NCBI GenBank assembly: GCA_905182985.1
Contig: CAJJDN010000002.1
Location: 1-64,000, forward strand
Direction of reading: 5' to 3'
DNA: 64,000 nucleotides
Origin: Paramecium sonneborni
Taxonomy: Eukaryota > Ciliophora > Oligohymenophorea > Peniculida > Parameciidae
Part shown: piece after piece, positions 21,095 through 32,706 of the stretch
Layout: every line of letters starts with the position of its first letter
How positions within the stretch are numbered: the first letter of the stretch is position 1
Program-made: the position numbers and the translations under genes
Notes under the pieces: generated by a model
Told to the model about the DNA's origin: nothing
Databases searched by the model: none
What the model saw: only the letters and a program-made list of their open reading frames with translations

Positions 21095-22410
21095 ATGAAT
21101 GATTAAACTCCAATCAAAGAGATTGATCTTAATAAACAATCTTTGACTAGTCCAAAAGATAAAAGTGATCGTGTATTTATTAATATTAATAATAAATATA
21201 GTTTATTCCACGTAATGTATAATCTAATTTATATTAATTATTCATGAGTGAAGAGAATATATAAGGCAATACTTATAATAATTTACTATAATCTTCAATA
21301 TTAGGTAAATCACCAGCTATTAATTAAAAGTTATTTAATTATAAGACAGAAAATAAATAAAATGAAATAAATAAGATTATTAATAATGGATTAAATTTTT
21401 CTAAAACTCCAACAAAAGTGGAACCGGAAAAACCCCCAAGAAAAATTAATAAGAGACCATATAAAGTATTGGAAGCTGAAAATTTATAGGATGATTTTTA
21501 CCTTAATTTATTAGATTGGTCCCCATTTAATGCATTAGCAGTAGGATTAGAAAATTCAGTATTAATATGGTCAGGACATACATCAAAAGTTTCTCGTTTA
21601 TGTACACTTGAAGATTCTGATATGGTATGTAGTGTAGCCTGGTCATAACATAATTAACATCTCTCTGTTGGAAATACTATGGGTGATGTCGATATTTGGG
21701 ATGTAGTTAAATAAAAAGTTATTAGAAAATGGAATGGACATTAAGGTAGAATTGGATCACTTGCATGGAATAATTATTTATTAGCGACTGGAAGTAGAGA
21801 TAGAAATATATTAGTCAGAGATGTTAGATCTCCTAATCAATCTATTTAAAAATATGTTGGTCATAAATAAGAAATTTGTGGATTAAAATGGTCATTTGAT
21901 GAATAACTTTTAGCATCAGGAGGAAATGATAATAAGTTGTTCATTTGGTCTCTTAAAAATTAAGGAGAACTTACTCACTTCTCACATCATTAAGCAGCTG
22001 TTAAAGCTATTGGATGGTCTCCTCATTAACATAATATTGTTGCTTCTGGTGGTGGTACTGCTGATAGATGCATTAGATTCTTTAATACACAAACTTTAGA
22101 ATAAGTTGAATGTATAGATACAGGCTCTTAGGTTTGTAATTTAATGTTCTCTAAAAATTCTAATGAATTAGTTTCAACACATGGATATTCCTTAAACTAA
22201 ATTATTGTTTGGAATTATTCTAATATGTCTAAGTTAGCTACTCTAACTGGACATACATAAAGAGTATTATATTTAAGCGGATCTCCTTGTGGATAAAATA
22301 TCGTTACTGGAGCAGGTGATGAAAGTCTTCGTTTCTGGAGTGTATTTCCATCATCCAACTCCAAAAATAATTATGGAATCACTAGAGCTGAAACTATAGA
22401 TTTAAGATGA
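21095..22410 (+). CDS. FZR1-like: Cdc20/Cdh1 (Fizzy-related) APC/C activator
   Basis: 428 residues after removing a 29-nt intron that falls right inside the C-box codons. The C-box DRFIPR (25-30), needed to bind the anaphase-promoting complex, is followed by a low-complexity linker with KVEPEKPPRKINKRPYKVLE and a seven-bladed WD40 propeller (LDWSPFNALAVGL, VAWSQHNQHLSVGN, LAWNNYLLATGSRDRNI, GLKWSFDEQLLASGGNDNKL, IGWSPHQHNIVASGGGTADR). These are Cdc20/Fzr blades that recognise D-box and KEN substrates; the overall match is closest to Fzr/Cdh1. The protein ends in ...IDLR rather than the usual Ile-Arg tail. It promotes ubiquitination of cyclins in the nucleus. Confidence 0.9.
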
Positions 22411-22951
22411 ATCAATCCAACTTTATACTACTATTATATATATATATATTTACTTTACATTTTATTTAATATTATGAGATAGATGTTGAAAAAATTATTC
22501 TAAAAAATAATTATTATTATTATATAGAGGCTAAAATTCTTTTATTTATTCTAAACTAACATGATTTTGCAAAATACTTAAGCTTTTTTCATAAAATCAT
22601 AACTATTACTAATCATATATAGAATATTTATTTATTTAATAAAAATTATTCATGAATAAACTAAAAATCAAATTAATTATTCAACTAATTAGTCTTAACT
22701 ATAATGTTTAAATATATTCTAATAAAATTTAAAAAAAATCAAATTAAATCGTAAATATAAGAATCAAATTTATACTAAATAATAAAAATATTTATAGTAA
22801 AGAAAATGAAAAAAGCAATCATATAAAAAATAGTAAAATAGTTTATACCTGAAAATATAATTTCTAATCAAACTTTATAAATTACAAAAGTATTAACGTA
22901 TGATAAATACTTTAAGATCTTAATGATCATGATTTTAATAAATAAAAGCTT

Positions 22952-23897
22952 TCAATACTAATCATTTCTTTGGATTAATTTATCGTCTACAAATCTTCCA
23001 TGTATTACTTTTCCATCAACATCATAAAATGTTCCTACTCCATTCATTTTATTTTATTTCCATTCTCCATCATAAGATGATCCATCTTACCATATGTATT
23101 TTCCTTATCCTTATCTTAATCCATTAACAAATTGTCCTTCATATGATTCTCCATTGCTATAATGACATTTTCCCTTAGAAATCTATCCATAGACCCATTC
23201 TCCTTCATACGTAAATTATGATTGCTATAAAATTCCCTAACCATGCTTTTAATCATCCAAAAAATCACCCGTATAAATATCTCCATTTTAATATTTATAA
23301 GTTCCAACTCCTTTTTTTTTACTATTTTCTATTCCTCCTTCATAAATATCCCCATTTTTAAGTGTGTAAATACCCTATTTACTTCTCTAGTCGTCATTCC
23401 ATTGACCTTAGTAAATGAACTCATAATCATTATTTTGAGTTTTTTAAGCTTTTAAGATTCCCTAACCATCTTTAACATCAAACTTCCATTCACCATCAAA
23501 AATATCTCCATTTTGATACCACAGCTTTCCTTTACCATTCTTCTGATCTTTCTTCCATGACCCTTCATATCTATCCCCATTTTCATAAAAGTATTCTCCA
23601 CTACCATGTCTCAAGCCCTATTCAAATTACCCAATATAAATCTCTTTATTATTATATTTTAATGATCCCTAACCCTCAAATAAAATATTCCATTCTCCAC
23701 AATAAATTTCTCTAATTAGTTCTTTATAATATTTACCCTGTGTTGGTATAACATATTCCCTTTCCAATTCTTTTGCCTTATTTTTATTCTCCTTTATAGA
23801 TTCCATTTTCATAAATAATGGTTGATATTTCGATCTATTTATGATCTTCATTAAAACGTTATTCTATTTTATTCCAAAAATCCTCTAAAGACTTCAT
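22952..23897 (-). CDS. MORN-repeat protein
   Basis: 306 residues with one 25-nt intron (GTAAATATTATAAAGAACTAATTAG) in the second repeat. About ten MORN units are visible, for example YENGIYKGEQKQGKRIGKG, YENGDRYEGSWKKDQKNGKG, YSNGESYEGQFVNGLRQG and GSSYDGEWKQNKMNGVG. MORN repeats form elongated beta meanders that bind lipids or tether proteins at membranes and the cortex; in ciliates they are abundant in cortical, ciliary and signalling proteins. No kinase or other domain is attached. The upstream ATG at 23897 is chosen over one at 23851 because only that frame begins with a MORN unit. Exact role unknown. Confidence 0.85.
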
Positions 23898-24234
23898 AAA
23901 AATATTTTTATTTTTAATAGAAAAATCATTTCATAAATAAACTATTTCTTTATTTTTTAATGAGTCGAATTTATTCAGATTTATAAATAATAATTTTTTA
24001 GCTGATCTTATTAATTTATGGATGGTCATTTTCATAATTTTTTAGATAAATAAAGTTAAATTAAATAAGATTTCATATTTGTAGATCTTACAAATAAATT
24101 AATTTAATTAAATAATGTAAATTAAAATACCAGCTTATTATTGATTACACGAAGAATAGATACTATAGTATATATTTCTGAAAAACGAAAATATAAAATT
24201 TAGTTGTGTGGAATGCATTTAAGTTTGGTAAGAT
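23898..24234. other. Intergenic, nothing recognised
   Basis: About 340 bp of AT-rich DNA upstream of the MORN gene. It likely holds that gene's promoter; no reading frame or repeat is supported. Confidence 0.4.
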
Positions 24235-24625
24235 GAAAATTAAAAATGAGGATTTCTAAATTATATTGTTAATTCATAATATAAGCTCACTTTAATTTTT
24301 CAAATTTAATATAGTTCCCAAAAATTACTACAAATTAAATAAAACATCATTAATCGCTTTAGTTTAGAACTCTGACTAGAATAAAGACAACATTCTGATA
24401 CTGAGAAAACAATATGAAAGTTTCTAAAGTTAGATTTATTAATTTATTTGTTGAATAAAGAGCAATTATAGAACACCTATTAAAAACAATAAGAGTAGTG
24501 TTAAGTAATTGAAAAAGTAAGAGTAATTTAATTTAAAAGTTTTACATTCAGAAATTATAAAATTTCATAAAAGAATTTGGAACTATTAATAAAAACTTAA
24601 AAATAAATGTTGAAGGACACATATC
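24235..24625 (+). CDS. Doubtful small coding region
   Basis: Frame pieces with moderately coding-like composition (KNYYKLNKTSLIALVQNSDQ, then in another frame PIKNNKSSVKQLKKQEQ and VLHSEIIKFHKRIWNYQ). Joining them would need a small intron around 24440. No family, no clear start. It may be a relic or non-coding DNA whose frame is open because TGA is rare. Confidence 0.22.
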
Positions 24626-24875
24626 AAATAAAATAAATCAATATTTTGAAAATTTAGATAAAAATAATGCAAATTAAATTATTAAATTTAAAATATTTAT
24701 GTTTTAGTACATGAATAAAGTGATTATTAATTAGTTTCTAGAAATCTTTTATCTTCTAAATAAGAGATTTATAATATTAATTTGATAAGTTAATACGATT
24801 AAAAATAATTTTATGGTATAAAAAGTGATAAATCTATAATAGTTTATTTTAAGTAAAATAAAAATTATTAGTCAA

Positions 24876-25295
24876 TCATAATTTCTAACAAACCTTTTCT
24901 AAATAAGCTCTTTCAGCAAGTTCAGTTGATATTTCGATTTTAAGTTTCTAAATTTCATCCCTTTAATGAGAATTTTCTTTCAATTATTATTAAAGCATAA
25001 GTCTTTTGTTGCTAATCGTATAATGAAAGCAATACTTCTGTTAAAGATTTATTAAAGTTTGCTCCATTTATTATATATACATTTTTAAAGTTCTATTTTC
25101 TTCTTAAGTATCATATCCTCTTTAAAAAGGACTCTTAGATTATCTTTTATTTTGCATAGGTTAAGTATAGACTCTGAAACATGGTTGATTTACTCTAATA
25201 ATTGGTTAAGTTTATTAAGTCCTTTGAATGAATGAGTTTGCTTGACCAAAACTAAAAGTTTGCTATGTTATTGTAGGTGGTTATGATAATCTCAT
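24876..25295 (-). CDS. Short Gln-rich coiled-coil protein
   Basis: An intronless 140-codon frame. The first 70 residues are polar and basic, Gln/Pro/Ser-rich (MRLSQPPTITQQTFSFGQAN; KRQSKSPFQRGYDTQ). The last 70 form a coiled coil (EENRTLKMYIQQMEQTLINL; ENSHQRDEIQKLKIEISTEL). No known domain. It is divergent from the Rab gene at 25389, with only 93 bp between the two start codons, so the promoters must overlap. Confidence 0.5.
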
Positions 25296-25388
25296 AAAGC
25301 TGTTATTAATTTTTATTGTGTAATTATTTGAAATATTTAGAAGGAAAATTAATTCATAATCGATTTCATCAAATATTTTAATAAAATT

Positions 25389-26088
25389 ATGACAGAAGAA
25401 GCATTAGATTTTGATTACATGTTTAAATTAGTTATCATAGGGGATTCTTGTAATTAAGTTAAATTACATTAGCTGTTGGAAAATCTTGCATTCTCAGTAG
25501 AATAAATGGAAACTCTTTTAAAGAAAACCATGAAGTGACATTGGGTGTTGATATAGCTACTAAAATATTAAAAGTTTAAGGGAAAATTATAAAGGCAAGA
25601 ATTTGGGATACTGCTGGATAAGAAAATTTTAGATCGATTACAAGATCCTATTATAGAGGGTTAATAAATTTATTATAAATAGAGCAATTGGGATAATGTT
25701 AGTATTTGATATGAAAAACAGGGCCTCTTTTGATAATATAAAAAGTTGGCAATAAGAAATCAATTAGTATGCTAATGAAAAAATTAAAATAATACTAATT
25801 GCAAATAAATCAGATCTTATGAACAAGAGGTAAACTATTTTCATATTAAGGGAAGTAACTACTGAGGAGGGATAACAATTAGCCAAAAAAATTGGAAGCT
25901 AATATATCGAAACATCTGCTTTAACAGGTAAAAATATAGAAGAAACCTTATAATCCTTATCTTAATCCATATTAAAAATGATTCAAGAAAATTAGATTGA
26001 TTTGAGTAATAAAAATTGTGGAGTTTTGTTTCCAAATAAAACAGAAACCCCTGATGAATCTGCTATTTAAGATAAATGTAAATGTTGA
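25389..26088 (+). CDS. Rab family small GTPase
   Basis: 210 residues after removing three introns of 23, 23 and 21 nt (first at 25450-25472, inside the P-loop). G1 GDSSVGKS (18-25), switch I HEVTLGVD with T43, G3 WDTAGQE (65-71), G4 ANKSD (123-127) and G5 ETSAL (152-156) are all intact. The C-terminus ends CKC, the double-cysteine geranylgeranylation signal of Rabs. Canonical Rab1/8/11-type proteins cycle between cytosol and membrane and recruit effectors to vesicles; the subfamily cannot be fixed by eye. Compared with the GTPase at 18702 this one retains the catalytic Gln. Start is the first ATG in frame. Confidence 0.88.
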
Positions 26089-26563
26089 GTTCTAGAATTT
26101 TAAGTCTGATAAATTTATATTGTATATTAATATACAATTTATATTTAAGAATTCCATTTTCACTCGATCAATCATTAATTTGTTAATTTATATTCGTCAT
26201 ATTTGGACAATAGAATCCTGCTATTAACCAAATCGCTTTTAAACCCATTAGACCTGTGACTGTATATGAAAGAATTCTCTCCAAAATTAACTATAATGTA
26301 ACACTCAGCCAATTATCAATATTAAAATTTCTAATATATATAAAAAAGTTTCTTCATTTCTTTTCTGTGCAACCTCAGCAATTGCTATCAGCAAAGAAAG
26401 CTACATTAAGTTGTCTGTCAATCTCTTTGGATCTTTTATTTATTTCATTTAAGCATTACATACTAAACAATTACTACCTTAACCATCATAGTTTTATTTA
26501 TACTTTCATCTAGGACATTCATATTTTACCATTATTAGATATAATATTATTTTAAATTTATGA
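26089..26563. other. Convergent intergenic region
   Basis: About 475 bp between two stop codons. Open stretches occur in all frames but none resembles a protein. It contains a short inverted-repeat-like TATATTGTATATTAATATAC near 26110, possibly part of a 3' end. Nothing else is supported. Confidence 0.4.
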
Positions 26564-28188
26564 TCATTACGCATTTACTTAATCAATAACTGATAAAATA
26601 TATGAGTTAAAGAAATAATCAAACTAATTTATATTTATTTTTGGGTACACCGTATCATCAATTTCTATATTATCTTAAACGTTTGATTTTATTTCAGAGA
26701 ATTTTTGAAAATTTCGTTTATCTCTCTCATCAAGAGAAAATATATAATTCACATATGGTTTTAATATTGTTGAGCTATTTATCTCATTTTTTTCTATTTA
26801 TAAAATTACTATCTTTTGAAAAATATTCTTTAAAAGATTAATTTCATGCAGATTACATATTCGATTATGCTATAAAGTCAATTTAGTAATTTTATTAAAA
26901 TTAAACAGATTACAATTCTGTAAATTATTCAATTCATAATATTTAAGAACCAAACTATCAACTTCAATTTAATCAATATTTATAGGATTCCCATAGATAA
27001 TTAAACATTTTGAAAGGTTAAAATACTTGCTTACACACATTTCTATGGGCTCTTTTTGATTAAATTATTATTTAATTTAACGAATCATATCTATTTCATT
27101 TTAATTAAATAATTCTGATTTTGTCTTTTTGTTGATTTTCTTAATAAATGAAAAATCAGGAACAAAATTTATTTATGCTTGCTTAACAGAAAATTAATTA
27201 ATATATTTATCCCTTTTTCCTTATTAACTTATTTCAGTTCTATAGTTATTACTATATTCACCTGAATTCTTTTTAATTATTTTTTGTATTAGCTATTAAT
27301 TAAAAGTATATCCTTATTTATTTTAAGTAGTTTAAAGAAATGGTGTCTACTCTAGAAAATCGACGATGTTTAATTTTTATTCTTTTGCAATCAAAGCATC
27401 TGAGGTATCTAATTTTAAACTTTTTTGAGTTTCTACAGATTTGCATCTTAATTTGTTTGGTTTTATTTACCCATTTAAATCACAGAGATAATCTAAATAA
27501 TTTTCATATTAAACAAATCTTGAAAATGGATTGCCCTAAACATAAATTTATTTTATCTTAGGGATTTTTGCTAATTATGATTATTCAAACGCTTTTATTA
27601 TCTGATTGTTTTGTAATGATAAAAGTTATAATTACTCCAAGTAAGGGATTTCTATAAAATAAGTAATCTAAATCAATCATATACATACTTTATTTTCATC
27701 TAGATAAACCTTTTATAAATTATACAACCCATATAAATTAATTGAAGAGATGTTATTTTTTTATAAATTGAGAACTTTTAAATTATTTAGATTCTATAAA
27801 TCCACTCTTTCTATCATATTTATTTTAGCATCTAGAATTTTTAAACTTTATGGCAAATTTTTAACTTCTTTTAATTTATTATATGATATCATAAGAACCT
27901 AAATATTTAACTAGTTAATATCTGTTATTTCTTTTATTTAGTTTGCTGATAAATCAATATAATTTAAATTTTTGTATTCAAAAAGACCTTTCATTGAGGT
28001 TATTTAATTATTCTTTAACACTAACATTCTAATAAAATAATTATCAAATACTCTTTATTTAAGTTTTCTTATATTATTGGAATTGAATGTAATAATTGTT
28101 AAGATTCAACATTATAAATTATCTATTCTTTTTCAAAATGCTTAACTTTAACTGGCCTTCTTTTAGTAGACTCTGCTCTAATCATCAT
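26564..28188 (-). CDS. Leucine-rich repeat protein, axonemal/centrosomal LRR type
   Basis: 526 residues after removing introns of 23 nt (GTATTTGATAATTATTTTATTAG) and 21 nt (GTATGTATATGATTGATTTAG). The first 170 residues carry SDS22-like repeats: LVLKNNQITSMKGL, LNYIDLSANQIKEI, VLMISYNKLKEVKNLP, LKVLNLQKNNISSI and LQLLSLQNNQIIKAF, closed by an LRR cap (GNPFSRFVQYENYLDYL). A second, shorter LRR set follows near residue 400 (KLTLQHNRICNLHEIN; VILQIEKNEINSS). This layout resembles the LRR proteins found in cilia and centrosomes (LRRC-type), which scaffold complexes. No enzyme domain. The exact orthologue is not clear. Start at one of two adjacent ATGs. Confidence 0.68.
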
Positions 28189-28820
28189 TTACGACAAAGC
28201 AACAATTTATTATTAAGTTGGTGTTTTGATTTATAATCTTGATGGGGTTTTCCATCTAAAATTTGATCTTGTCTGCATTAATTAAAAATTAATATTATTT
28301 TTAAGTTAAAAAAATTTATTAAACCAAATTTTCTTTACTAAATTATTTTTTTTAACAAATTTATCCTTTCAATATCAATTCTAAACATATTTTTTAAAGG
28401 ATTATCTTTGTTCCAATTTTTTTATATAATATAAGTAATTTTATATTTTTAAAAAATTTATCATAGCCAGAAAAATCGTAAATTTAAATATCATTAAACT
28501 CTTGATTAGACCATTTTTTTACCTGATAGATGAATAAGATATCAAAAATGATTAGATTTCATATATATTTAAATAATCAAAGAGAGTATGAGATAAATTT
28601 TGAAGTTTGGATTAGTTAGAAAATATAGATTATTAGATTTTGATGCATTTTATTTTATTTTTTTTTAAGAGCATTTTTTATAAAAGCAATTAAAATAAAA
28701 AATTTATGATATCTTTGATAATTTAATTTAAAAGATATATTAAATTCATAATTCATAAATTTTGGAAGAAAAATCATTATATTAATTTATAAAATTATTT
28801 GTTTTTTTGATAAAAAGAAA
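28189..28820. other. Intergenic, nothing recognised
   Basis: Roughly 630 bp, very AT-rich with long T and A runs (for example near 28660). No supported gene. It lies between divergent genes and should contain their promoters. Confidence 0.4.
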
Positions 28821-29171
28821 ATGCAGATCAGCAATTAATTGTAATTAAGTTCGACTTTACAGTAAGAAATATCTATATTATTAAGATAATTACTAAAACA
28901 GTTCTACATTCCTTAACTATTATAGTTTTAGTTAAGTATATACAGCAATACTAGTTAATAACTTCGATTTGCAAACTAAAGTGCAAATTAAAGTGACTAA
29001 TTGATCATCAAAGAGGAATACGAGGAAGAAGCCTAAACAAATACAAAGAATACTCCATGTATGAAATCAAAGTTTCAGACTAAAAAATAAAGCAATACTT
29101 CAGTTTTGCATAAATTAGAACATTCTTAGAAATATAATGATCAGGTGAAATCTAAAAAAGTAATAAAATGA
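28821..29171 (+). CDS. Small Gln/Ser-rich hypothetical protein
   Basis: A continuous 117-codon frame from ATG to TGA. The first 50 residues are hydrophobic/amphipathic (LQQEISILLRQLLKQFYIPQ) and the rest polar and basic (EEYEEEAQTNTKNTPC; KQSNTSVLHKLEHSQKYND). No signal or domain. Length and composition favour a real gene but chance openness cannot be excluded, since TGA is rare. Confidence 0.38.
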
Positions 29172-29350
29172 CTATAAATATTATTTTAATAAACCTACTT
29201 AAATAAATAAAAGAGCTATTTTCTTAAAGTTAGCCTACATAATTTAATCAAGAAATTTGTGGCAGTACTAAAAATTAAGGAACATTTAATGTTAATTATA
29301 CTATTTTAATATATTAATTAAAATATATAAATAATAATTACTTTTTTAAA

Positions 29351-31342
29351 ATGGCAGAAACTTTAGGAAGGATATTATCAAGTTTGAAAATTGAGCTATG
29401 ATAGACTAAATTTTTATTAATTGTTTATTCATACAACTTTTTAAAAGGCTTTAGAGAAAGAGATTTTGATTATATAGCTATCCTGAATTGAATGAAGATA
29501 AATTTGCTTAAGTTCAAAAGTTAATAATAGGTAATAAATTATATGAGAGACGAAGAAGCCAATTCAAGATACATTAAAAAATCAGCAGTAAATAAATATA
29601 TAAAAAATAAATGCTGAATAATTAGTTAAAAATATAAAGGTTTAATTATTTGAAGTTTGAGCATTAACATAAGAAGGTTTAAACCCTTATTCGATATCGT
29701 TATTAGAATTACTTATAATAAAAAGTAGTAGTAAGAAATTATGGATTCTAAAAAATCACAACAGCCAGCAAAAAGAAATTCTTGTTATTAATTGATATGA
29801 ATATTTTTTTTAGCAATTATTGAGATAATCTAAATAATTAAAATAGATTTTTAAGAACTTGAAGTTGTTGGAATCATTTATTATGAGCCTAAAAAATATC
29901 ATCAAATAAATTTCTAAGGTCAAGCAACTAAATAGGAAAATTTAGAAATATTCATATCTCATAATATTTCCTTATGAAATATAAAATAAGTGCAGAACGA
30001 TTCTCATTAAGGATTTCTCAAATTTTGAGTTGAGTATAGTCAATGAATATAAAATTTAATTGATTGAAGAAAACAAATAGCAAATTTAGAAGATTCTTTA
30101 ATGCTGATACTAATCTATTTATACAATTAAGTTTAGATATTTAATTCTTTTGAGAATTATAATGTATTATGCTAATAATATTAAATTATTAATTTTTTTC
30201 AATAAATTTATTATATTTACTAACTTTATATCATAAAATTAGATTGAATTTTTGTTTTATTGAATGCATGGCTTTAGTAGTAAGATTGTTGTTCAACTTA
30301 TCTGCAACAATAGTTGGTAAAGAATCAATAGCATTAACAGTTAATTTATCATCAAGTTCACGAAATGAAATCATATAATAGAACAAGAGTCTTATTAAAT
30401 AGTATAAAAAATACGTTACATTATTTATAGATTTTAAAGGGTGCAATTAAAAACTAAAAGTTCAGAAATTCAGATTTGATAGTAATTCCAAAATTCGATT
30501 AAATTATGAAATTTCTTTTTAATAATCTTTGTGTTGAAACTTTTGAAGATGATATAGCATAAGAAACAATTATATTAATTTCTTCATTAGTATCATCCTC
30601 AAGCTGGAATATTATTTAAAAGTAGAACATAAAATACTGTATCTTAAGTTTCAACAAAAAAGGAGATGATGATAACTTAAGATTTCCATATTTATTAATT
30701 TCAGAAATAAAGTTTAGATAATATAATTAATTATAGATTAAGCATATAAATCAAATAAGAGCTGAAATATATAGACATAATCAAATTAGTTTATGTTATA
30801 AGATGGAACTGATATGGTATTTGAAGATGAGAAAGAAGGTAATAAATTAGATTCAAAAATATTGGATTTATTCATTATTGATTATTTAATTACAATCCAT
30901 AAAATTAACTATAAAAGTTATTTTGAATTATTCTAAACAGAATAATTTAATAATTATTTACTAATTAGAATGGATTTGAGAAGTAATATATAAAAATAAA
31001 ACTGTGTCGTCTGTTTGAATTAAATTTGTAACTAAGTAAGACCTAAATCACTTATTAAATTAGGTATTTTTGGATTAATGTAAACACTCATTCTGTTTTG
31101 CCTGTATATAAAAGTGGTCTGAGAAAAGTCACTCATGTCCATAATGCAGAACAATTTTTTAAGGCTTTTATGAGCAACAAATAGACCCAAAAATAGAGTA
31201 AATTCTATTTAGTAAAAATAGCATTAAAAGATATGAAGCATCACCTATTATTAATAATAAAGAGGATAAGCGTCTAATGGCTTTAGCTGATATTGATAAT
31301 AGTTACTACGATTTAGTTTTATAATAAATAGATTCTATTTGA
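29351..31342 (+). pseudogene. Frame-broken relic of a large helical gene
   Basis: Coding-like pieces follow one another on the plus strand but in changing frames: MAETLGRILSSLKIEL (29351), ELNEDKFAQVQKLIIGNK (about 29490), MALVVRLLFNLSATIVGKES (from 30269), EDDIAQETIILISSLVSSSS (about 30550), KILDLFIIDYLITIHKINY (about 30860), SVLPVYKSGLRKVTHVHNAE (about 31095) and KEDKRLMALADIDNSYYD (about 31260), ending at TGA 31340-31342. The helical, armadillo-like character is shared. I could not connect them with ordinary short introns, so I infer a decayed gene or one with sequence errors. Family unknown. Confidence 0.35.
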
Positions 31343-31445
31343 ATTATTATTTAAATTAATTTATAATTTATAATTATTATCTTAGAATTTTGATTGAATA
31401 TAATCATTATTTTTAGAAATCAAGATATTAACATACTAAATCAAT

Positions 31446-32654
31446 TCACTATATCAATAATTCATTCAAAATATTTTTCAATTTGATTATAGATTTATCA
31501 ACTTTGCTTATGTAAAGAACTTGGTTACTGTTGAGTTAATCATATAAATAACTTTTGATTTCTTCAACATAAAGATTTTATAGTGATTAATTTTCTCTCA
31601 AAATAAGATGAAGTTTATCATATAAATTTATAGAAATGTCATTGGCTGTCCATCTAAAACCTTGTTAATATCTTTTAGTTTGAATAAACTCAATAGATTC
31701 AGCATATGTTTTAAGAGAATTTTTGCTCCCATAAATCCTTTTGAAAAAGCAAAGGCTCCCATAATTCAATATTCTCCATACTTTGGATTATATCAATCAA
31801 AAAATACATTAATGCTTTCAGACGAACAGACTATCTAAGATTACTTGTTTTTCATAATAAACTAGAATCCATTTATAGGCTTGAATTTTAACGAACTATA
31901 GTTCCTGAAGTTAAGATTTCAGATGATTTTAATAAATTTAATATTTCATAAAGTAAATTAAAAATCAAACTTCTAAGTCACTCATTTTATTTTTGATTTC
32001 AATAAAGTGTCCATAAGTCAATCTAACAGGACTGCCATCTGCAATATGCTCTATTTTTGATTTCTATGCAAATTCATAAGGTTTATTAAAGGTTTCTAAA
32101 GTTAATTATGATAATTAAAAGTATGTTACTAAATAATCTAATAACACAACATCTTTTTCCATATCAACAGGTAAACTTTTAGATAAATCCTCTGAGTTTA
32201 ATTTTTTATCAATCTCTTTTTGTAATTCCTTAATTGCTTAACGTAAAACAGAATTAAATATAATATAGAATGATTCGAATTCAGTAAAGTTTTCATCAAA
32301 AACAGCATCAAATTTTTTATCAATAGATAACTCATTTTTGTTCTATTATAATAAAGACCAGATATTTTTAAAGTATGATTAGTATTTAGTAAAGTGTTAC
32401 TAAATAGTAATTTAGGTTTATTAAAACTAATTTGAGGTCTTATAAGTATCAAATCCTTAAATATCAAGAGAATTTGAATCCTAAATATAGATGATAAAAA
32501 TTACAATATCTTTGAGTTTGAACATTTTGATCATTATATTTTTTATAGCAAAGAATAACAATTTATCTCTAAGCAATTCAGTTCTAAATAAATTGGTACT
32601 TTCAATTAAATTTGCAACTCTAAATAAATATTTACAAAAATTAATTTAAGACAT
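31446..32654 (-). pseudogene. Helical protein gene with disrupted frame
   Basis: The 5' part is an open frame of 230 codons (32654 to TGA at 31965), or 221 residues if a 24-nt intron-like segment (GTAATTTTTATCATCTATAT...TTAG) is removed. It is helical and charged (KFDAVFDENFTEFESFYIIF; GKLPVDMEKDVVLLDYL-like). Beyond that stop, coding-like sequence continues in other frames: IFNLLYEILNLLKSSEIL, then FIQTKRYQQGFRWTANDISI and LYVEEIKSYLYDQLNSNQVL, to TGA at 31446-31448. No fitting intron bridges the breaks. Either a truncated functional gene plus debris, or a pseudogene. Family not recognised. Confidence 0.35.
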
Positions 32655-32706
32655 AATAGTATATTCAATATTAGAAGTATTACTTTTAATATCAAAAAAA
32701 CTTATT

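Noticed and set aside
26256..27561. Several plus-strand open frames of 60-85 codons
   Set aside because: Most of this span is the minus-strand LRR gene and the rest AT-rich intergenic DNA; the frames are open only because TGA-like stops are rare.
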